64,000 nt of DNA from JAMXLO01 sp963850535 (GCA_963850535.1 CAWKMC010000015.1:62001-126000), one strand, 5' to 3'; shown: positions 25,951 to 40,190, counted from the stretch's first letter. Made by a program: numbers and translations. Notes: generated by a model from the letters alone, not told the origin.

Positions 25951-25973
25951 CACGCCTCGGTTAGCGAGGCGTG
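25951..25973 (-). promoter_or_regulatory. perfect hairpin covering the RBS of the LysE-type gene
   Basis: CACGCCTCG, a five-base loop, and CGAGGCGTG form a perfect 9-bp stem ending three bases before the ATG (cat at 25946-25948). The GAGG Shine-Dalgarno is in the 3' arm. There is no U-run after it, so it is not a classical terminator for the upstream lrgB gene. Confidence 0.6.
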
Positions 25974-26030
25974 AAATCCGTCTGTGTTCCGTCATGATTG
26001 CACCTCACATCCGAGCCCGTTGTTGACCCA

Positions 26031-26717
26031 TCAGTGCAGCAGCAGCCGGAAGATGGCCGGCGCCAGAATGGCGGTGGCAATGGCGTTCAAAGCCATAGCG
26101 AGGCCCGAGAACGCGCCGGCAGTCTCGCTCTCCTGAAAGGCGCGTGCCGTAGCGATGCCGTGGCTGGTCAGCCCCATGCTGAAGCCGCGCGCATCTGCTC
26201 GCTCAATGCGCAGCCAGTTCAGTATGAAAGGAGCGACGATCGCCCCCGTAACACCAGTAAGGATTGTTAGCACGGCGGTCACCGCAGGAGTGCCACCGTT
26301 CTTCGCGGCGATCTCCATTGATACGGCAGCGGTCGCCGACTTTGGCGCAAGCGACAGCAATTCGGTGTGCGACAGACCGAGTAGCCAACCCACGGCCAGG
26401 CTGCTGAGGATAGCTGTCAAAGACCCCACAAAAAGCGCGACGACAAGCAAAGCCGCCTGCTCCCGCACCTGCGCGAGGTGTCGGTATAGGGGGACTGCGA
26501 GCGCGACCACGGCTGGGCCGAGCAGCAAGTGAATGGGCTGCACCGCGGCGAAGTAGGTGGCGTAATCACCATGAAATGCCATCAGTGCCGCAGCGACGAT
26601 GCCGATCGCGATCAGTGTTGGATTGACCAGCGGATGTCGGCCACTCAGGCGTTGCAGCGTGACGCCTATGGCATACGCGCCGATGGTCAGGCCAAGCCAG
26701 GGAGCCGACGCAGTCAT
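26031..26717 (-). CDS. lrgB: LrgB/CidB-family membrane protein
   Basis: A 228-residue integral membrane protein. It shows LrgB landmarks: HPLVNPTLIAIGIVAAAL, VQPIHLLLGPAVVALAVPLY, PKSATAAVSMEIAAKNGG and GFSMGLTSHGIATARAF. LrgB works with the holin-like LrgA/CidA in murein hydrolase control or export of small metabolites such as glycolate in plastids. It starts four bases after the upstream lrgA-like stop, a tight two-gene operon. Confidence 0.9.
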   Translation of the reverse strand: MTASAPWLGLTIGAYAIGVTLQRLSGRHPLVNPTLIAIGIVAAALMAFHGDYATYFAAVQPIHLLLGPAVVALAVPLYRHLAQVREQAALLVVALFVGSLTAILSSLAVGWLLGLSHTELLSLAPKSATAAVSMEIAAKNGGTPAVTAVLTILTGVTGAIVAPFILNWLRIERADARGFSMGLTSHGIATARAFQESETAGAFSGLAMALNAIATAILAPAIFRLLLH

Positions 26718-26721
26718 CCTG

Positions 26722-27105
26722 TTATTCCGCCGACGCGGTGCCGCTGAGGACGCCGCCGGCTCGGACCGATGCGATCAACCCGGTCACCGCAATCGTTGCC
26801 GCCGTTGAGAGCAAGACCGTCGCGAGCAGACCTGGCAAATGCACCGCTAGGCGATCGAATTTATCAACGATGCCAGCTCCAGCCGGCACAAACAGCAGAC
26901 CGAAGTGGTCGTGCAGCGCCTTTGCCACTTGTCCAAGGGGGCCTTGCACGAGACTGCGCGAATCCCTCGCCCGCGCCCACCAGCCCAACGTCACCAGCAA
27001 CAACAGCATGCCAATCACCACACCGGGCACCGGCAGAGCCATCGCGTCAGCGATCAACTCGCCCACGCACTGGAATGCGATGAGAGCCGTCGCTGCATAC
27101 AACAT
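26722..27105 (-). CDS. CidA/LrgA-family holin-like protein
   Basis: A 127-residue protein with about four membrane segments. Typical motifs are ALPVPGVVIGMLLLLVTL near residue 25 and FGLLFVPAGAGIVDKFD near residue 70. It is translated just before lrgB. A winged-helix regulator is divergent on the other side of a 309-base region, an unusual partner, as cid/lrg genes are more often next to LysR or LytSR regulators. Confidence 0.9.
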   Translation of the reverse strand: MLYAATALIAFQCVGELIADAMALPVPGVVIGMLLLLVTLGWWARARDSRSLVQGPLGQVAKALHDHFGLLFVPAGAGIVDKFDRLAVHLPGLLATVLLSTAATIAVTGLIASVRAGGVLSGTASAE

Positions 27106-27414
27106 GGCCCAATCGCCTCCCCTCTGCCTTGGGACCAGCGTGGGGCGTTAGTTGGTCGATTGTCTTGAAAGTCCCCGGAAATTGTTGTGAAATTTATTTC
27201 GAATCCGTTCTGGACAGCCGAAGGGCATAACCGATACCGCCGGAACAGCCAGGGTATTCCGCGCTCGCGCTTCACACGTTTGTGAGGAGCCGTAGACCTG
27301 GTCCCGCGCGGAACGACCAGGAATTCTTGACCTATGATCAAATTCACACATGCTGACCCGGAACCGTGCTGAATTCTCCGCGGAAACGATGAACCACGGC
27401 CAACGGGGGGACTG
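27106..27414. promoter_or_regulatory. divergent promoter region between cidA/lrgA and the wHTH regulator
   Basis: This 309-base gene-free stretch separates divergent genes and must hold both promoters. A TTGACC at about 27328 followed 17 bases later by ATGCTG is a weak candidate for the regulator. An AT-rich patch with AAATT repeats lies near 27179-27200, closer to cidA. No clear operator palindrome was seen. Confidence 0.4.
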
Positions 27415-28988
27415 ATGATACCGGCCGACAGTGGGATGTATCGTTTCGGCACGTTCATTCTTGATTTGCGACGTGGTTGTCTTCGCCAAGACGACAAGGA
27501 AATCAGGCTCCGGCCCAAGAGCTATGCGGTGCTGCGCCATCTGGCGACGAATGCTGGTCGACTGGTCGGAAAGGACGAGTTGATCGAGGTCGTCTGGCCA
27601 GGCGTGGTCGTCACTGACAAATCGGTGGCGCGGTGCGTCAGCGACGTGCGACAGGCACTCGGAGATGCCCGCCAAGAACTTATCCGAACCGTGCCACGGC
27701 GTGGCTATGTGCTCGTGGCATCGAGCGCGTTCCAATCACCAACAACTGGCCAGGAAGGTTCGCCGACCTCTGTATCCTCGGCGTCCGGCAGGCCGTCAAT
27801 TGCGGTACTGCGCTTTGCCAATCTGAACGGCGACACTGGGCAAGATTACCTCGCCGACGGCATGGCGCAGGAAATTATCACGGCGCTATCTCGAATCAGC
27901 TGGATCTGCGTCGTTGCTCGCAGTTTTAGTTTCGCGGGCAAAGGCGACACCGCGGAAGTGGCCAAGGTAGGACGCGAGTTAGGCGCTCGCTATGTCGTCG
28001 ATGGTTCAGTGCGCAAATCCAGCGGCAGGGTACGCATCTCCGTCCAGCTAATTGATGCGGTTGGCGGGACACATTTGTGGGCCGACCGCTTCGACGGCGC
28101 GTTCGACGACATTTTCGATATGCAGGACCGGGTGGCGATTGCTGTCGCCGGAGTTATCGAGCCGACTCTGCAGGCAGCCGAAGTCGCACGCATGGCCGGG
28201 CGTGCGCCCACTGATCTTGGCGCCCACGATCTCTTTCTTCGCGCTGATGCGATGATGAATTCATCAGCCGCATCCTTTCCGGAAGCACTTGACCTGCTTT
28301 CAAAGGCAATCGAGCGCGATCTGAACCACGGACCCGCGTTGTCATTGGCGGCTGTTTGCCGTCTGCGGATGGTGCAGAACGGGCAGAGCACGGATGGCAG
28401 TGCCGATGGTCTGATAGGGGCCGACCTTGCTCGCAGGGCGCGCTGCGTTCGGCGCCGGATGACCCCATTACACTGGCCAATGCTGCTCTTGCGCTCACCT
28501 TCTTCGGTGAAGAGATCGGGGCAATGATGGTGTTGGCGGACCGCGCTCTGGCGCTCAATCCCAGCTATGCTCGCGGCTGGTATGTCAGCAGCATGTTGCG
28601 AGGCTGGGCAGGTCAGCACGACGTGGCCATAGACCAGATGAACAGGTCACTCCGGCTCAATCCGCGCATCCGCCTCGGCGTCGCCATGTATGTCCTCTTC
28701 GGGGCTGCGCACCTGTTCAGCCGCCGATTCGATGAAGCCGCCTCGAACCTGCGTATCGCGCTGCAGGAGGACCCGAACTATCCAACTGCCTATCGCTTCC
28801 TAGCCGCTTGCTACGCCCACATGGGGCGGCTCTGTGAGGCGCGCGAGGCAGTCGAGCAGCTTCGTCGGATCAGCTCGGCAATACTTCCGCCGTACCCGAT
28901 GTTCCGGAGACAGTCCGATCGGGAATTGCTCCTGTCAGGCCTGCGCCTCGCGATCGCCCCGGAAACTGTGGCGCCTGCTGTTGCGTGA
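27415..28988 (+). pseudogene. winged-helix (CadC/OmpR-type) regulator with TPR domain, frameshifted
   Basis: Residues about 8-100 form a Trans_reg_C DNA-binding domain (RPKSYAVLRHLATNAGRLVG, KDELIEVVWPGVVVTDKSVA, RTVPRRGYVLVA). Next is a TolB/adenylate cyclase-type domain (PSIAVLRFANLNGDTGQDYL, DGMAQEIITALSRI, VDGSVRKSSGRVRISVQLID), then TPR-like helices. At about 28436-28446 the frame must move by -1, or lose two bases of GCGCGCTG, to go from LARRA into LRSAPDDPITLANAALAL and the remaining TPRs (ALALNPSYARGWY), ending at 28988. The DNA-binding half is intact and could still be made. It is divergent from cidA/lrgB and probably regulated them. Confidence 0.75.
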
Positions 28989-29029
28989 AGCACTGCGCTG
29001 CGACCCACGGCAAGGGCTGACCGTTCGGA

Positions 29030-30994
<1,965 letters not shown>

Positions 30995-31020
30995 CGTTCA
31001 GGTACACTCCTACGTCTTCT

Positions 31021-32820
31021 CTACGCGGCGAGCTCCACGCCATCGGGTTCGCCGCTGGCGATCTTGTTAAGCGCTGCCTTCAGCGCAATCAGCCGGTTCT
31101 GGTTTTGCGGTGTCAGCTCCATTCGGCACGCTGTCTCGGCCAACGCAATTTCCTCGCCCAACCGCTGCACGCTCAGGAACCCGAAGATGTGCCACCACCC
31201 TGCCTCGGCCTCCGCCGGCATCGCCGCTGACGAAGCACAGGCCGGCAGCGGCACGGGTGCCGACGCCAGGACCTGCTCCGCCTCAGCTTGCAATCCAGAA
31301 ATCGTGAGGTGGGACATCAGCCCAGGCGAGTCAAGGATATCGGCCGTTTCTGCCCACGCCTGAAGTGCCGTTCTGAGCGCCACCAGCGGGGAGGCTAGAT
31401 CGAGGCCGAGATAGGCGTGTTCCACGTCGCGCAGCAGCACCGGGTGACGCAGCAGGATCGCCGTAAGGATACGACAACGCTCATGAGTAGCTCCTTCGGG
31501 GGCGAGGCGTGGACGTGGCGGTGAACGGACAGGCGTTCCCTTGTTACCCTGCCGGGTGGTACGTCGTGCTGCGTAGAACCTCCCCCGCAGCGCATCGCGA
31601 TATTCGCGGGACAAAGTCCTGTCCGAAATCCGATTGGCCGCGGCATCGAGGCGCGTCAGCAGCGCCGCACGTTGTTCCGGACTTGCCTCACCACCGGCCT
31701 CCCGAATCAGGTCGTATAATGCGTCGGCCAGCGACGTGGCCGAGGTGAGGATACCGCGCATCGCCTCGCTGCCCTGACGTCGTACCAAGGTGTCGGGGTC
31801 TTCGCCGGCCGGCAGTCGGGCTAAGCGCAGCGTTCGATCGGGGGCCAGCAGTGGCAGCGCCAGGTCCGCCGCCCGCGCCGCCGCCCGACTTCCTGCGGCG
31901 TCGCCATCGAAACACAGGATCGGCGCGGGCGCGAGCCGCCACAGCTCTTCGAGCTGTTCCTCGGTCAATGCCGTGCCGAGAGGAGCCACGGCGCCGCCGA
32001 TCCCCGCCTGTGCCAGGGCGATCACGTCCGTATAGCCTTCGACAACCACCAACGCAGCCCCACTGCGCACCGCCTCCCTGGCCTGATCCAGCCCGTAGAG
32101 CGTGCGGCGCTTGGCGAACAGCGCCGTCTCCGGGCCGTTGAGGTACTTCGGCTGACCGTCACCGAGGGTGCGGCCACCGAAGCTGATCACCCGACCGCGT
32201 CGGTCGCGGATCGGGAACATCACGCGACTGAAGAACAGATCAAATGTCCGGCCGGTTTCATCGTCCCGTCGCATCAACCCGGCGTCCACCAGCTGCTCGG
32301 GGGTTATCCCCTCGCGCCCAAGGTCAGCCAGAAGAGCGCCGCGCCCTTCGCCCGACCAACCAAGGCCGAAACGCCGAATGGTGTCTTCGGACAGGCCGCG
32401 GCCGCGCAAATAGGCCAAAGCGTGGCGGCCCTCCGGCAGGAACAGCCTGCGATGGAACCCGGCCTGTGCTGCCTCAAGCACGCCGGCGAGGCTCAGGCGT
32501 TTCCGCTCCGCCTCGGCGGCTTCCGCCGAGGGCTTCGGCACCTCCAAACCCGCTTCACCCGCGAGCCGCTCAACCGCCTCGGTGAAACTCGCACCTTCGC
32601 TCTGCATGACAAAGCCGATCGCATCACCATGCGCACCGCAACCGAAGCAGTGATAGTGGCCGTCCTCGTACACGTAGAAGCTGGGGGTCTTCTCACCGTG
32701 GAATGGACAGCAGCCTTTCCATTGGCGGCCGGAGCGCGCCAGGCGAATGCGGCGGCCGATGACTGCCGGGAGCGGTGTGCGGAGGCGGAGTTCGTCTAGA
32801 AAGGCGGCTGGCAGGGGCAT
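31021..32820 (-). CDS. dnaG: DNA primase DnaG
   Basis: A 599-residue primase. The CHC2 zinc finger is at residues 38-61 (C38-x2-H41, C58-x2-C61), then the RNA polymerase domain (EDTIRRFGLGWSGEGRGAL) and TOPRIM (ALVVVEGYTDVIALAQAG, CFDGDAAGSRAA with acidic metal ligands). The C-terminal DnaB-binding part is less conserved. It synthesises RNA primers at the replication fork. The gene is followed by rpoD, and preceded by a palindromic repeat that separates it from yqeY. Confidence 0.97.
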   Translation of the reverse strand: MPLPAAFLDELRLRTPLPAVIGRRIRLARSGRQWKGCCPFHGEKTPSFYVYEDGHYHCFGCGAHGDAIGFVMQSEGASFTEAVERLAGEAGLEVPKPSAEAAEAERKRLSLAGVLEAAQAGFHRRLFLPEGRHALAYLRGRGLSEDTIRRFGLGWSGEGRGALLADLGREGITPEQLVDAGLMRRDDETGRTFDLFFSRVMFPIRDRRGRVISFGGRTLGDGQPKYLNGPETALFAKRRTLYGLDQAREAVRSGAALVVVEGYTDVIALAQAGIGGAVAPLGTALTEEQLEELWRLAPAPILCFDGDAAGSRAAARAADLALPLLAPDRTLRLARLPAGEDPDTLVRRQGSEAMRGILTSATSLADALYDLIREAGGEASPEQRAALLTRLDAAANRISDRTLSREYRDALRGRFYAARRTTRQGNKGTPVRSPPRPRLAPEGATHERCRILTAILLRHPVLLRDVEHAYLGLDLASPLVALRTALQAWAETADILDSPGLMSHLTISGLQAEAEQVLASAPVPLPACASSAAMPAEAEAGWWHIFGFLSVQRLGEEIALAETACRMELTPQNQNRLIALKAALNKIASGEPDGVELAA

Positions 32821-32830
32821 TAGTTCATTT

Positions 32831-32869
32831 GCCCCCTCTCCCTTCCCCCTCCGGCAAGGGGAGGGGGAG
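32831..32869. repeat. palindromic GC-rich repeat between dnaG and yqeY
   Basis: The + strand runs GCCCCCTCTCCCTTCCCC, then CTCCGGCAAGGGGAGGGGGAG. It can fold into a stem of C-runs against G-runs. Its reverse complement matches the element inside dnaE2 (19377-19417). In RNA of the yqeY-dnaG transcript it would be a strong structure, possibly attenuating. Confidence 0.65.
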
Positions 32870-32895
32870 TCGTGCTGGTCCCTCCGGCTTTGGCA

Positions 32896-33351
32896 TCACG
32901 ATAGCCTGGCCTTCACCATCGGACCTGCCTTCGCCATGTCGAGTGTCGCGGCGTGCCTGGCCTGGAGCGCCGCCATCACCTTCCCCATGTCCTTGATGCT
33001 GGCGGCGCCTGTCTCGGCAATTGCCGTTGCGATCGCCTGTTCCATCGCCGACTCATCCATTTGCTGCGGAAGAAATGTCTCGATGACCGAGATTTCGGCC
33101 TCTTCCTTGTCCACCAGATCCTGGCGGTGGCCCCGGCGATAGAGTTCCACCGATTCGCGGCGCGACTTCACCATGCCCCGCAGCATGCCGACGATCTCCT
33201 CATCCGGCACCCTTTCGATACCCTTCGGGCGTGCAGCGATATCGATATCCTTTAATCGGGCCAGAATCATACGCAGCGTTGAGGTGCGAGGCGCGTCACT
33301 GGCCTTCATCGACACTTTGAGCTGGTCAGTGAACTGCTCGCGCAGGTGCAT
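32896..33351 (-). CDS. GatB/YqeY domain protein
   Basis: A 151-residue protein from ATG 33351 (MHLREQFTDQLKVSMKASDA), the conserved start; an ATG 24 bases upstream adds a leader unlike the family. The body shows STLRMILARLKDIDIAARPKG, VKSRRESVELYRRGHRQDL and DKEEAEISVIETFLPQQMDE, and the C-terminal GatB-like helical domain (GAASIKDMGKVMAALQARHA). YqeY is thought to be linked to tRNA amidation because it resembles the GatB tail, but its role is not proven. It is upstream of dnaG on the same strand and divergent from carA. Confidence 0.9.
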   Translation of the reverse strand: MHLREQFTDQLKVSMKASDAPRTSTLRMILARLKDIDIAARPKGIERVPDEEIVGMLRGMVKSRRESVELYRRGHRQDLVDKEEAEISVIETFLPQQMDESAMEQAIATAIAETGAASIKDMGKVMAALQARHAATLDMAKAGPMVKARLS

Positions 33352-33450
33352 GGCACATCCCTCTGGCAACAACACCCTCTACTATATGCAAACTGACTCG
33401 CGGATGGCTGGACGGAAGAAAATTCCCAGCACTGCGATGCTGGCTTGCGT

Positions 33451-33467
33451 TGGGAACTTAATTCCCA
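33451..33467 (+). promoter_or_regulatory. perfect inverted repeat TGGGAA-N5-TTCCCA in the carA leader
   Basis: The repeat ends 13 bases before the carA ATG (33481). A further TTCCCA half-site is at 33423-33428. A 6-bp dyad with 5-bp spacer is a typical size for a dimeric HTH operator. It lies in the about 130-base region between the divergent yqeY and carA genes. Confidence 0.5.
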
Positions 33468-33480
33468 TATCCCCGCACTC

Positions 33481-34854
33481 ATGCCGGTCGCGGTGGATTC
33501 CATCATCGAGAGGTTGGGCGGAGCCGACGCGGCGGCACGGCTGACGGGCGTCGGAACCGAGGCGGTGCGCAAGTGGCGCCAGGCAGGCTTGATTCCGTCG
33601 CGCCATTGGGCCGCGGTAATTGCTGCCACCGGGCTTGACCTAGCCGATTTGCCGGGTGGCGCTACGGCTCGGGTCGAGCCCGCCTTGGCCGAAAACGGCA
33701 CCGTTCCCACCGGAGCGACAGCAGCGCTGGTGCTGGCTGACGGCAACGTGTTCTGGGGCCGTGGCTTCGGCGCGCATACCTCGGTACCCTCGCCGGTGGG
33801 CGAGGTCTGCTTCAACACCGGCATGACAGGCTACCAGGAAACGCTGACCGACCCATCCTACGCGGGACAGATTATCACCTTCACCTTCCCGCACATCGGC
33901 AATGTCGGCAGCAATGGCGAGGACATCGAAGCGGCGACGGTCGCTGCCCGCGGCCTCGTGGTAAAGCAGGACATCACCGAACCATCCAACTGGCGGTCGG
34001 CGCAGCATCTGGATGGATGGCTGCGCGCGCGCGGCATTGCAGGTGTGGCGGGTGTGGACACGAGGGCTTTGACCGTGCGCATCCGGGACGGCGGAGCACC
34101 CAATGGCGTGTTGGCGTTCCCCGCCGACGGGCGGTTCGACCTCCCTGCCCTGCGGGCGCAGGCAGACGCATGGCCGGGACTGGAAGGCATGGACCTCGCC
34201 CGCGAAGTATCATGCCAGCAGTCCTACGAGTGGGACGAGACGCGATGGGCGTGGCCAAACGGGATGGGCCACCAAACCAAACCCAGGCACCATATTGTCG
34301 CAGTGGATTACGGGGCAAAGCGCAACATCCTGCGTTGCCTGGCATCGGCCGGATGCCGGATCACGGTCGTGCCGGCGACAGCGTCAACCGAAGACATCCT
34401 GCACAGGCAGCCAGATGGGGTTTTCCTGTCGAATGGGCCCGGTGACCCGGCGGCGACCGCTGAGTATGCCGTGCCGGCGATCCAAGGTGTACTTGAAGCC
34501 GGTGTGCCCGTGTTCGGGATCTGTCTGGGCCACCAACTGCTGGCGCTGGCGTTGGGCGCAAGGACCTACAAGCTGGACCGTGGCCACCGCGGCGCCAATC
34601 AGCCGGTCAAAGATCTGACAACCGGTAAGGTGGAGATCACCAGCCAGAACCACGGCTTCGCGGTCGATCCGGAGACACTGCCGCCAAGTGCCACGGTGAC
34701 GCATGTGTCGCTGTTCGATGGAACGAACGAGGGTCTCGCGTGCACCGATCGCCCAGCGTTTTCGGTGCAGTATCATCCCGAGGCGAGCCCGGGTCCGAGT
34801 GACAGCCATTATCTGTTCACGCGATTCATCGATATGATCGAACGGCAGGCATAA
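33481..34854 (+). CDS. carA: carbamoyl-phosphate synthase small subunit with N-terminal HTH-like domain
   Basis: The glutaminase subunit that feeds ammonia to CarB for arginine and pyrimidine synthesis. From ATG 33481 it has 457 residues, about 75 more than usual. The CarA core starts near residue 81 (AALVLADGNVFWGRGFGAHT) and has the class I glutaminase site (GICLGHQLLALALG with the nucleophile Cys, and YHPEAS with His and Glu). The N-terminal extra part (IIERLGGADAAARLTGVGTE, then AVRKWRQAGLIP) is a helix-turn-helix-like segment of the kind I recall being called the carph-isopro domain. A clean inverted repeat lies in the leader. The next gene overlaps the stop (TAATG). Confidence 0.93.
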   Translation: MPVAVDSIIERLGGADAAARLTGVGTEAVRKWRQAGLIPSRHWAAVIAATGLDLADLPGGATARVEPALAENGTVPTGATAALVLADGNVFWGRGFGAHTSVPSPVGEVCFNTGMTGYQETLTDPSYAGQIITFTFPHIGNVGSNGEDIEAATVAARGLVVKQDITEPSNWRSAQHLDGWLRARGIAGVAGVDTRALTVRIRDGGAPNGVLAFPADGRFDLPALRAQADAWPGLEGMDLAREVSCQQSYEWDETRWAWPNGMGHQTKPRHHIVAVDYGAKRNILRCLASAGCRITVVPATASTEDILHRQPDGVFLSNGPGDPAATAEYAVPAIQGVLEAGVPVFGICLGHQLLALALGARTYKLDRGHRGANQPVKDLTTGKVEITSQNHGFAVDPETLPPSATVTHVSLFDGTNEGLACTDRPAFSVQYHPEASPGPSDSHYLFTRFIDMIERQA

Positions 34855-35129
34855 TGGATGCTCGGGCGCAGCTGCTGATCACCGCTTATCGTCACAGCAT
34901 CAATGAGCCGAACGCTGAAATCGCATACGAGCACTTTCGAACGCTGGTCACACATGCGATCGACTATACGAGCTTCTGCGAGACAGTTGCCGATCTGCTG
35001 CGCGAACGACTGATTTTCGAGCCCGTCCGCTTACCGGAGGGCTCACTGCAATGCCATTGGCATCTGCAGTTGACCCCGGCGGGCACAAGTGCTGCGCGAG
35101 CGCTCCTGAGCAAATCCCCAATAACATAA
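34854..35129 (+). CDS. small hypothetical protein between carA and carB
   Basis: A 91-residue frame whose ATG overlaps the carA stop (TAATG). It begins MDARAQLLITAYRHSINEPN and has a short winged-helix-like end (LRERLIFEPVRLPEGSLQCH). carA and carB are often adjacent, so an inserted, coupled ORF is unusual. No family recognised. Good spacing to carB (8 bases) supports co-transcription. Confidence 0.6.
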   Translation: MDARAQLLITAYRHSINEPNAEIAYEHFRTLVTHAIDYTSFCETVADLLRERLIFEPVRLPEGSLQCHWHLQLTPAGTSAARALLSKSPIT

Positions 35130-35137
35130 GGCGCGGA

Positions 35138-38380
<3,243 letters not shown>

Positions 38381-38477
38381 AGCGATCGCCGCCGCCCGGC
38401 GCGAGCCCGGTGGCGGCGTGTGTGCTTGGCCGGAACACGGCATTTCATTGGCTTCGACCACCGAAGGATTGAGTGAC

Positions 38478-38951
38478 GTGCAGAAGTTTCCAATGACCGC
38501 CCCAGGACTTCAGCGGTTGAATGACGAGCTTCGCCAATTGAAGGCGGAGGAGCGTCCTGCGATCATCCGCCAGATCGCGGAGGCTCGCACCCATGGCGAT
38601 CTGTCGGAAAATGCCGAATATCATGCAGCGAGGGAACGTCAGTCCTTCATCGAGGGTCGCATTGCCGAACTCGAAGAGATAGTTTCGTCTGCGGAAGTGA
38701 TCGACCCTTCGTCGCTGTCCGGCGAGCACGTCAAGTTCGGCGCACACGTCCGGCTGGTCGAGGAAGAGACCGAGAAGGAATCCGCCTACCAGATCGTCGG
38801 TGTGTACGAGGCCGACATCAAGGGCGGACGCCTGTCGGTCTCCTCGCCACTCGCCAAGGCCCTGATCGGCAAGAAGGTCGGCGATACGGTCTCCGTGCCG
38901 GCCCCAGGCGGCGATCGGTCCTACGAGATCCTCGGCATCAAGTTCGGCTGA
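38478..38951 (+). CDS. greA: transcription elongation factor GreA
   Basis: A 157-residue GreA from GTG 38478 (VQKFPMTAPGLQRLNDELRQ), the conserved start; the longer frame from 38337 overlaps carB and has no family match. The N-terminal coiled coil carries the acidic tip region (HGDLSENAEYHAARERQSFI) and the C-terminal FKBP-like domain includes SPLAKALIGKKVGDTVSVPA. GreA stimulates transcript cleavage by stalled RNA polymerase. It follows carB by about 100 bases and precedes the threonine ammonia-lyase by one base. Confidence 0.95.
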   Translation: MQKFPMTAPGLQRLNDELRQLKAEERPAIIRQIAEARTHGDLSENAEYHAARERQSFIEGRIAELEEIVSSAEVIDPSSLSGEHVKFGAHVRLVEEETEKESAYQIVGVYEADIKGGRLSVSSPLAKALIGKKVGDTVSVPAPGGDRSYEILGIKFG

Positions 38952-38952
38952 C

Positions 38953-40149
38953 GTGCTGCGCTTCGCCGACGTCGCGGCGGCGGCCGATAGGATCGCCGGC
39001 CGCGTTCTGCGTACGCCGGCACTGCCCAGCCACGCCGTGTCCCGTGCGATCGGCTCGGAGGTGGTGCTGAAGCTGGACAATCTACAGGTGACCGGTGCGT
39101 TCAAGGAACGTGGCGCGGCGAACCGGCTGGCGCTGCTGACCGACCGCGAGCGCGAGCGCGGCGTGATCGCGATGTCGGCCGGCAATCACGCACAGGCGGT
39201 GGCTCGGCACGCGCGGCTCGCCAATGTGGGCGCTACTATCGTGATGCCGAAGTTCACGCCGAGTACCAAGGTGACGCGTACTGCGTCGTGGGGCGCCAAC
39301 GTGGTGCTGCACGGCGAGACGCTGGAGCAGGCAGCGGCGCATGCCGAGAAGTTGGCAGCCGAGAACGGCTGGGTGTTCGTGCATCCCTACAACGACGACG
39401 GCGTCATGGCAGGCCAGGGGACGCTGGCACTGGAACTTCTGCAGGAGGTGCCGGACCTGGATGCGCTGGTGATCCCGGTCGGCGGAGGCGGACTGCTTGC
39501 CGGATGCGCCACCGCGGCCAAGGCGATGAAGCCGGACATTGCGGTGTATGGCGTTGAAGTCGCGGCCTACTCCGCGATGGCGCAGCGGCTAGCCGGTGAA
39601 CCAGTATCAGTGGGTGGCCCGACCATCGCTGAGGGCATCGCCGTGCGTAACATCGGCGAGAAGCCGTTCGCGATCGTGCGCGAATTGGGCATCGAGGTTC
39701 TTGTGGTGCCGGAACACACGGTCGAGGAGGCGATTGGCCTGCTGGTTGAAGGCGCCAAGATCGTGGCGGAAGGCGCTGGAGCCGCCTGCGTCGCGGCGTT
39801 GTTGGCCTATACTGAGCATTTCCGCGACCGTCGCGTTGGCGTGGCGATCACCGGCGGCAATATCGACGCGCGGATCCTGTCCAATGTGCTGCTGCGCAAC
39901 CTGCTGCGCGACGGCAGGCTGTTGCGGCTGCATTTGCAGATCCCGGATCGGCCCGGCGTGCTGGCCGATATCGCCGGCAAGATCGGCGATACCGGCGGTA
40001 ACATCATCGAAGTCTCGCACCAGCGGCTGTTTGCGGCTTCGTCGGTGCAGGCGGCAGAGCTCGAGGTCATGGTCGAGGCGCGCGATCCGGCGCACGCCGA
40101 TACCATTCTAGAGGCGCTGGAACAGAGCTACGTGGTGCGGCGGATCTAA
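38953..40149 (+). CDS. threonine ammonia-lyase (catabolic type with ACT domain)
   Basis: A 398-residue PLP enzyme that converts threonine to 2-oxobutanoate. The PLP lysine is Lys51 in TGAFKERGAAN, and the phosphate loop is VGGGGLLAG near residue 175. The C-terminal ACT-like domain (about 325-398) begins HLQIPDRPGVLADIAGKIGD. The length is typical of TdcB-type plus ACT, as opposed to the longer IlvA. GTG 38953 is one base after the greA stop. It could also act on serine. Confidence 0.9.
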   Translation: MLRFADVAAAADRIAGRVLRTPALPSHAVSRAIGSEVVLKLDNLQVTGAFKERGAANRLALLTDRERERGVIAMSAGNHAQAVARHARLANVGATIVMPKFTPSTKVTRTASWGANVVLHGETLEQAAAHAEKLAAENGWVFVHPYNDDGVMAGQGTLALELLQEVPDLDALVIPVGGGGLLAGCATAAKAMKPDIAVYGVEVAAYSAMAQRLAGEPVSVGGPTIAEGIAVRNIGEKPFAIVRELGIEVLVVPEHTVEEAIGLLVEGAKIVAEGAGAACVAALLAYTEHFRDRRVGVAITGGNIDARILSNVLLRNLLRDGRLLRLHLQIPDRPGVLADIAGKIGDTGGNIIEVSHQRLFAASSVQAAELEVMVEARDPAHADTILEALEQSYVVRRI

Positions 40150-40150
40150 C

Positions 40151-40180
40151 GGGGATTGCCTGGCTGCGCTCGCAATGACA
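40151..40180. repeat. short intergenic repeat (GGGGATTGCCTGG...CGCAATGACA)
   Basis: This fragment resembles the segment near 18717-18745 (GGGGATGACTTGG...CGCAATGACGG), which is read through by the dnaE2 C terminus. Both belong to the common proteobacterial intergenic repeat that encodes SHCERSEAI-like peptides when read. Confidence 0.45.
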
Positions 40181-40190
40181 CGAATAAGGC

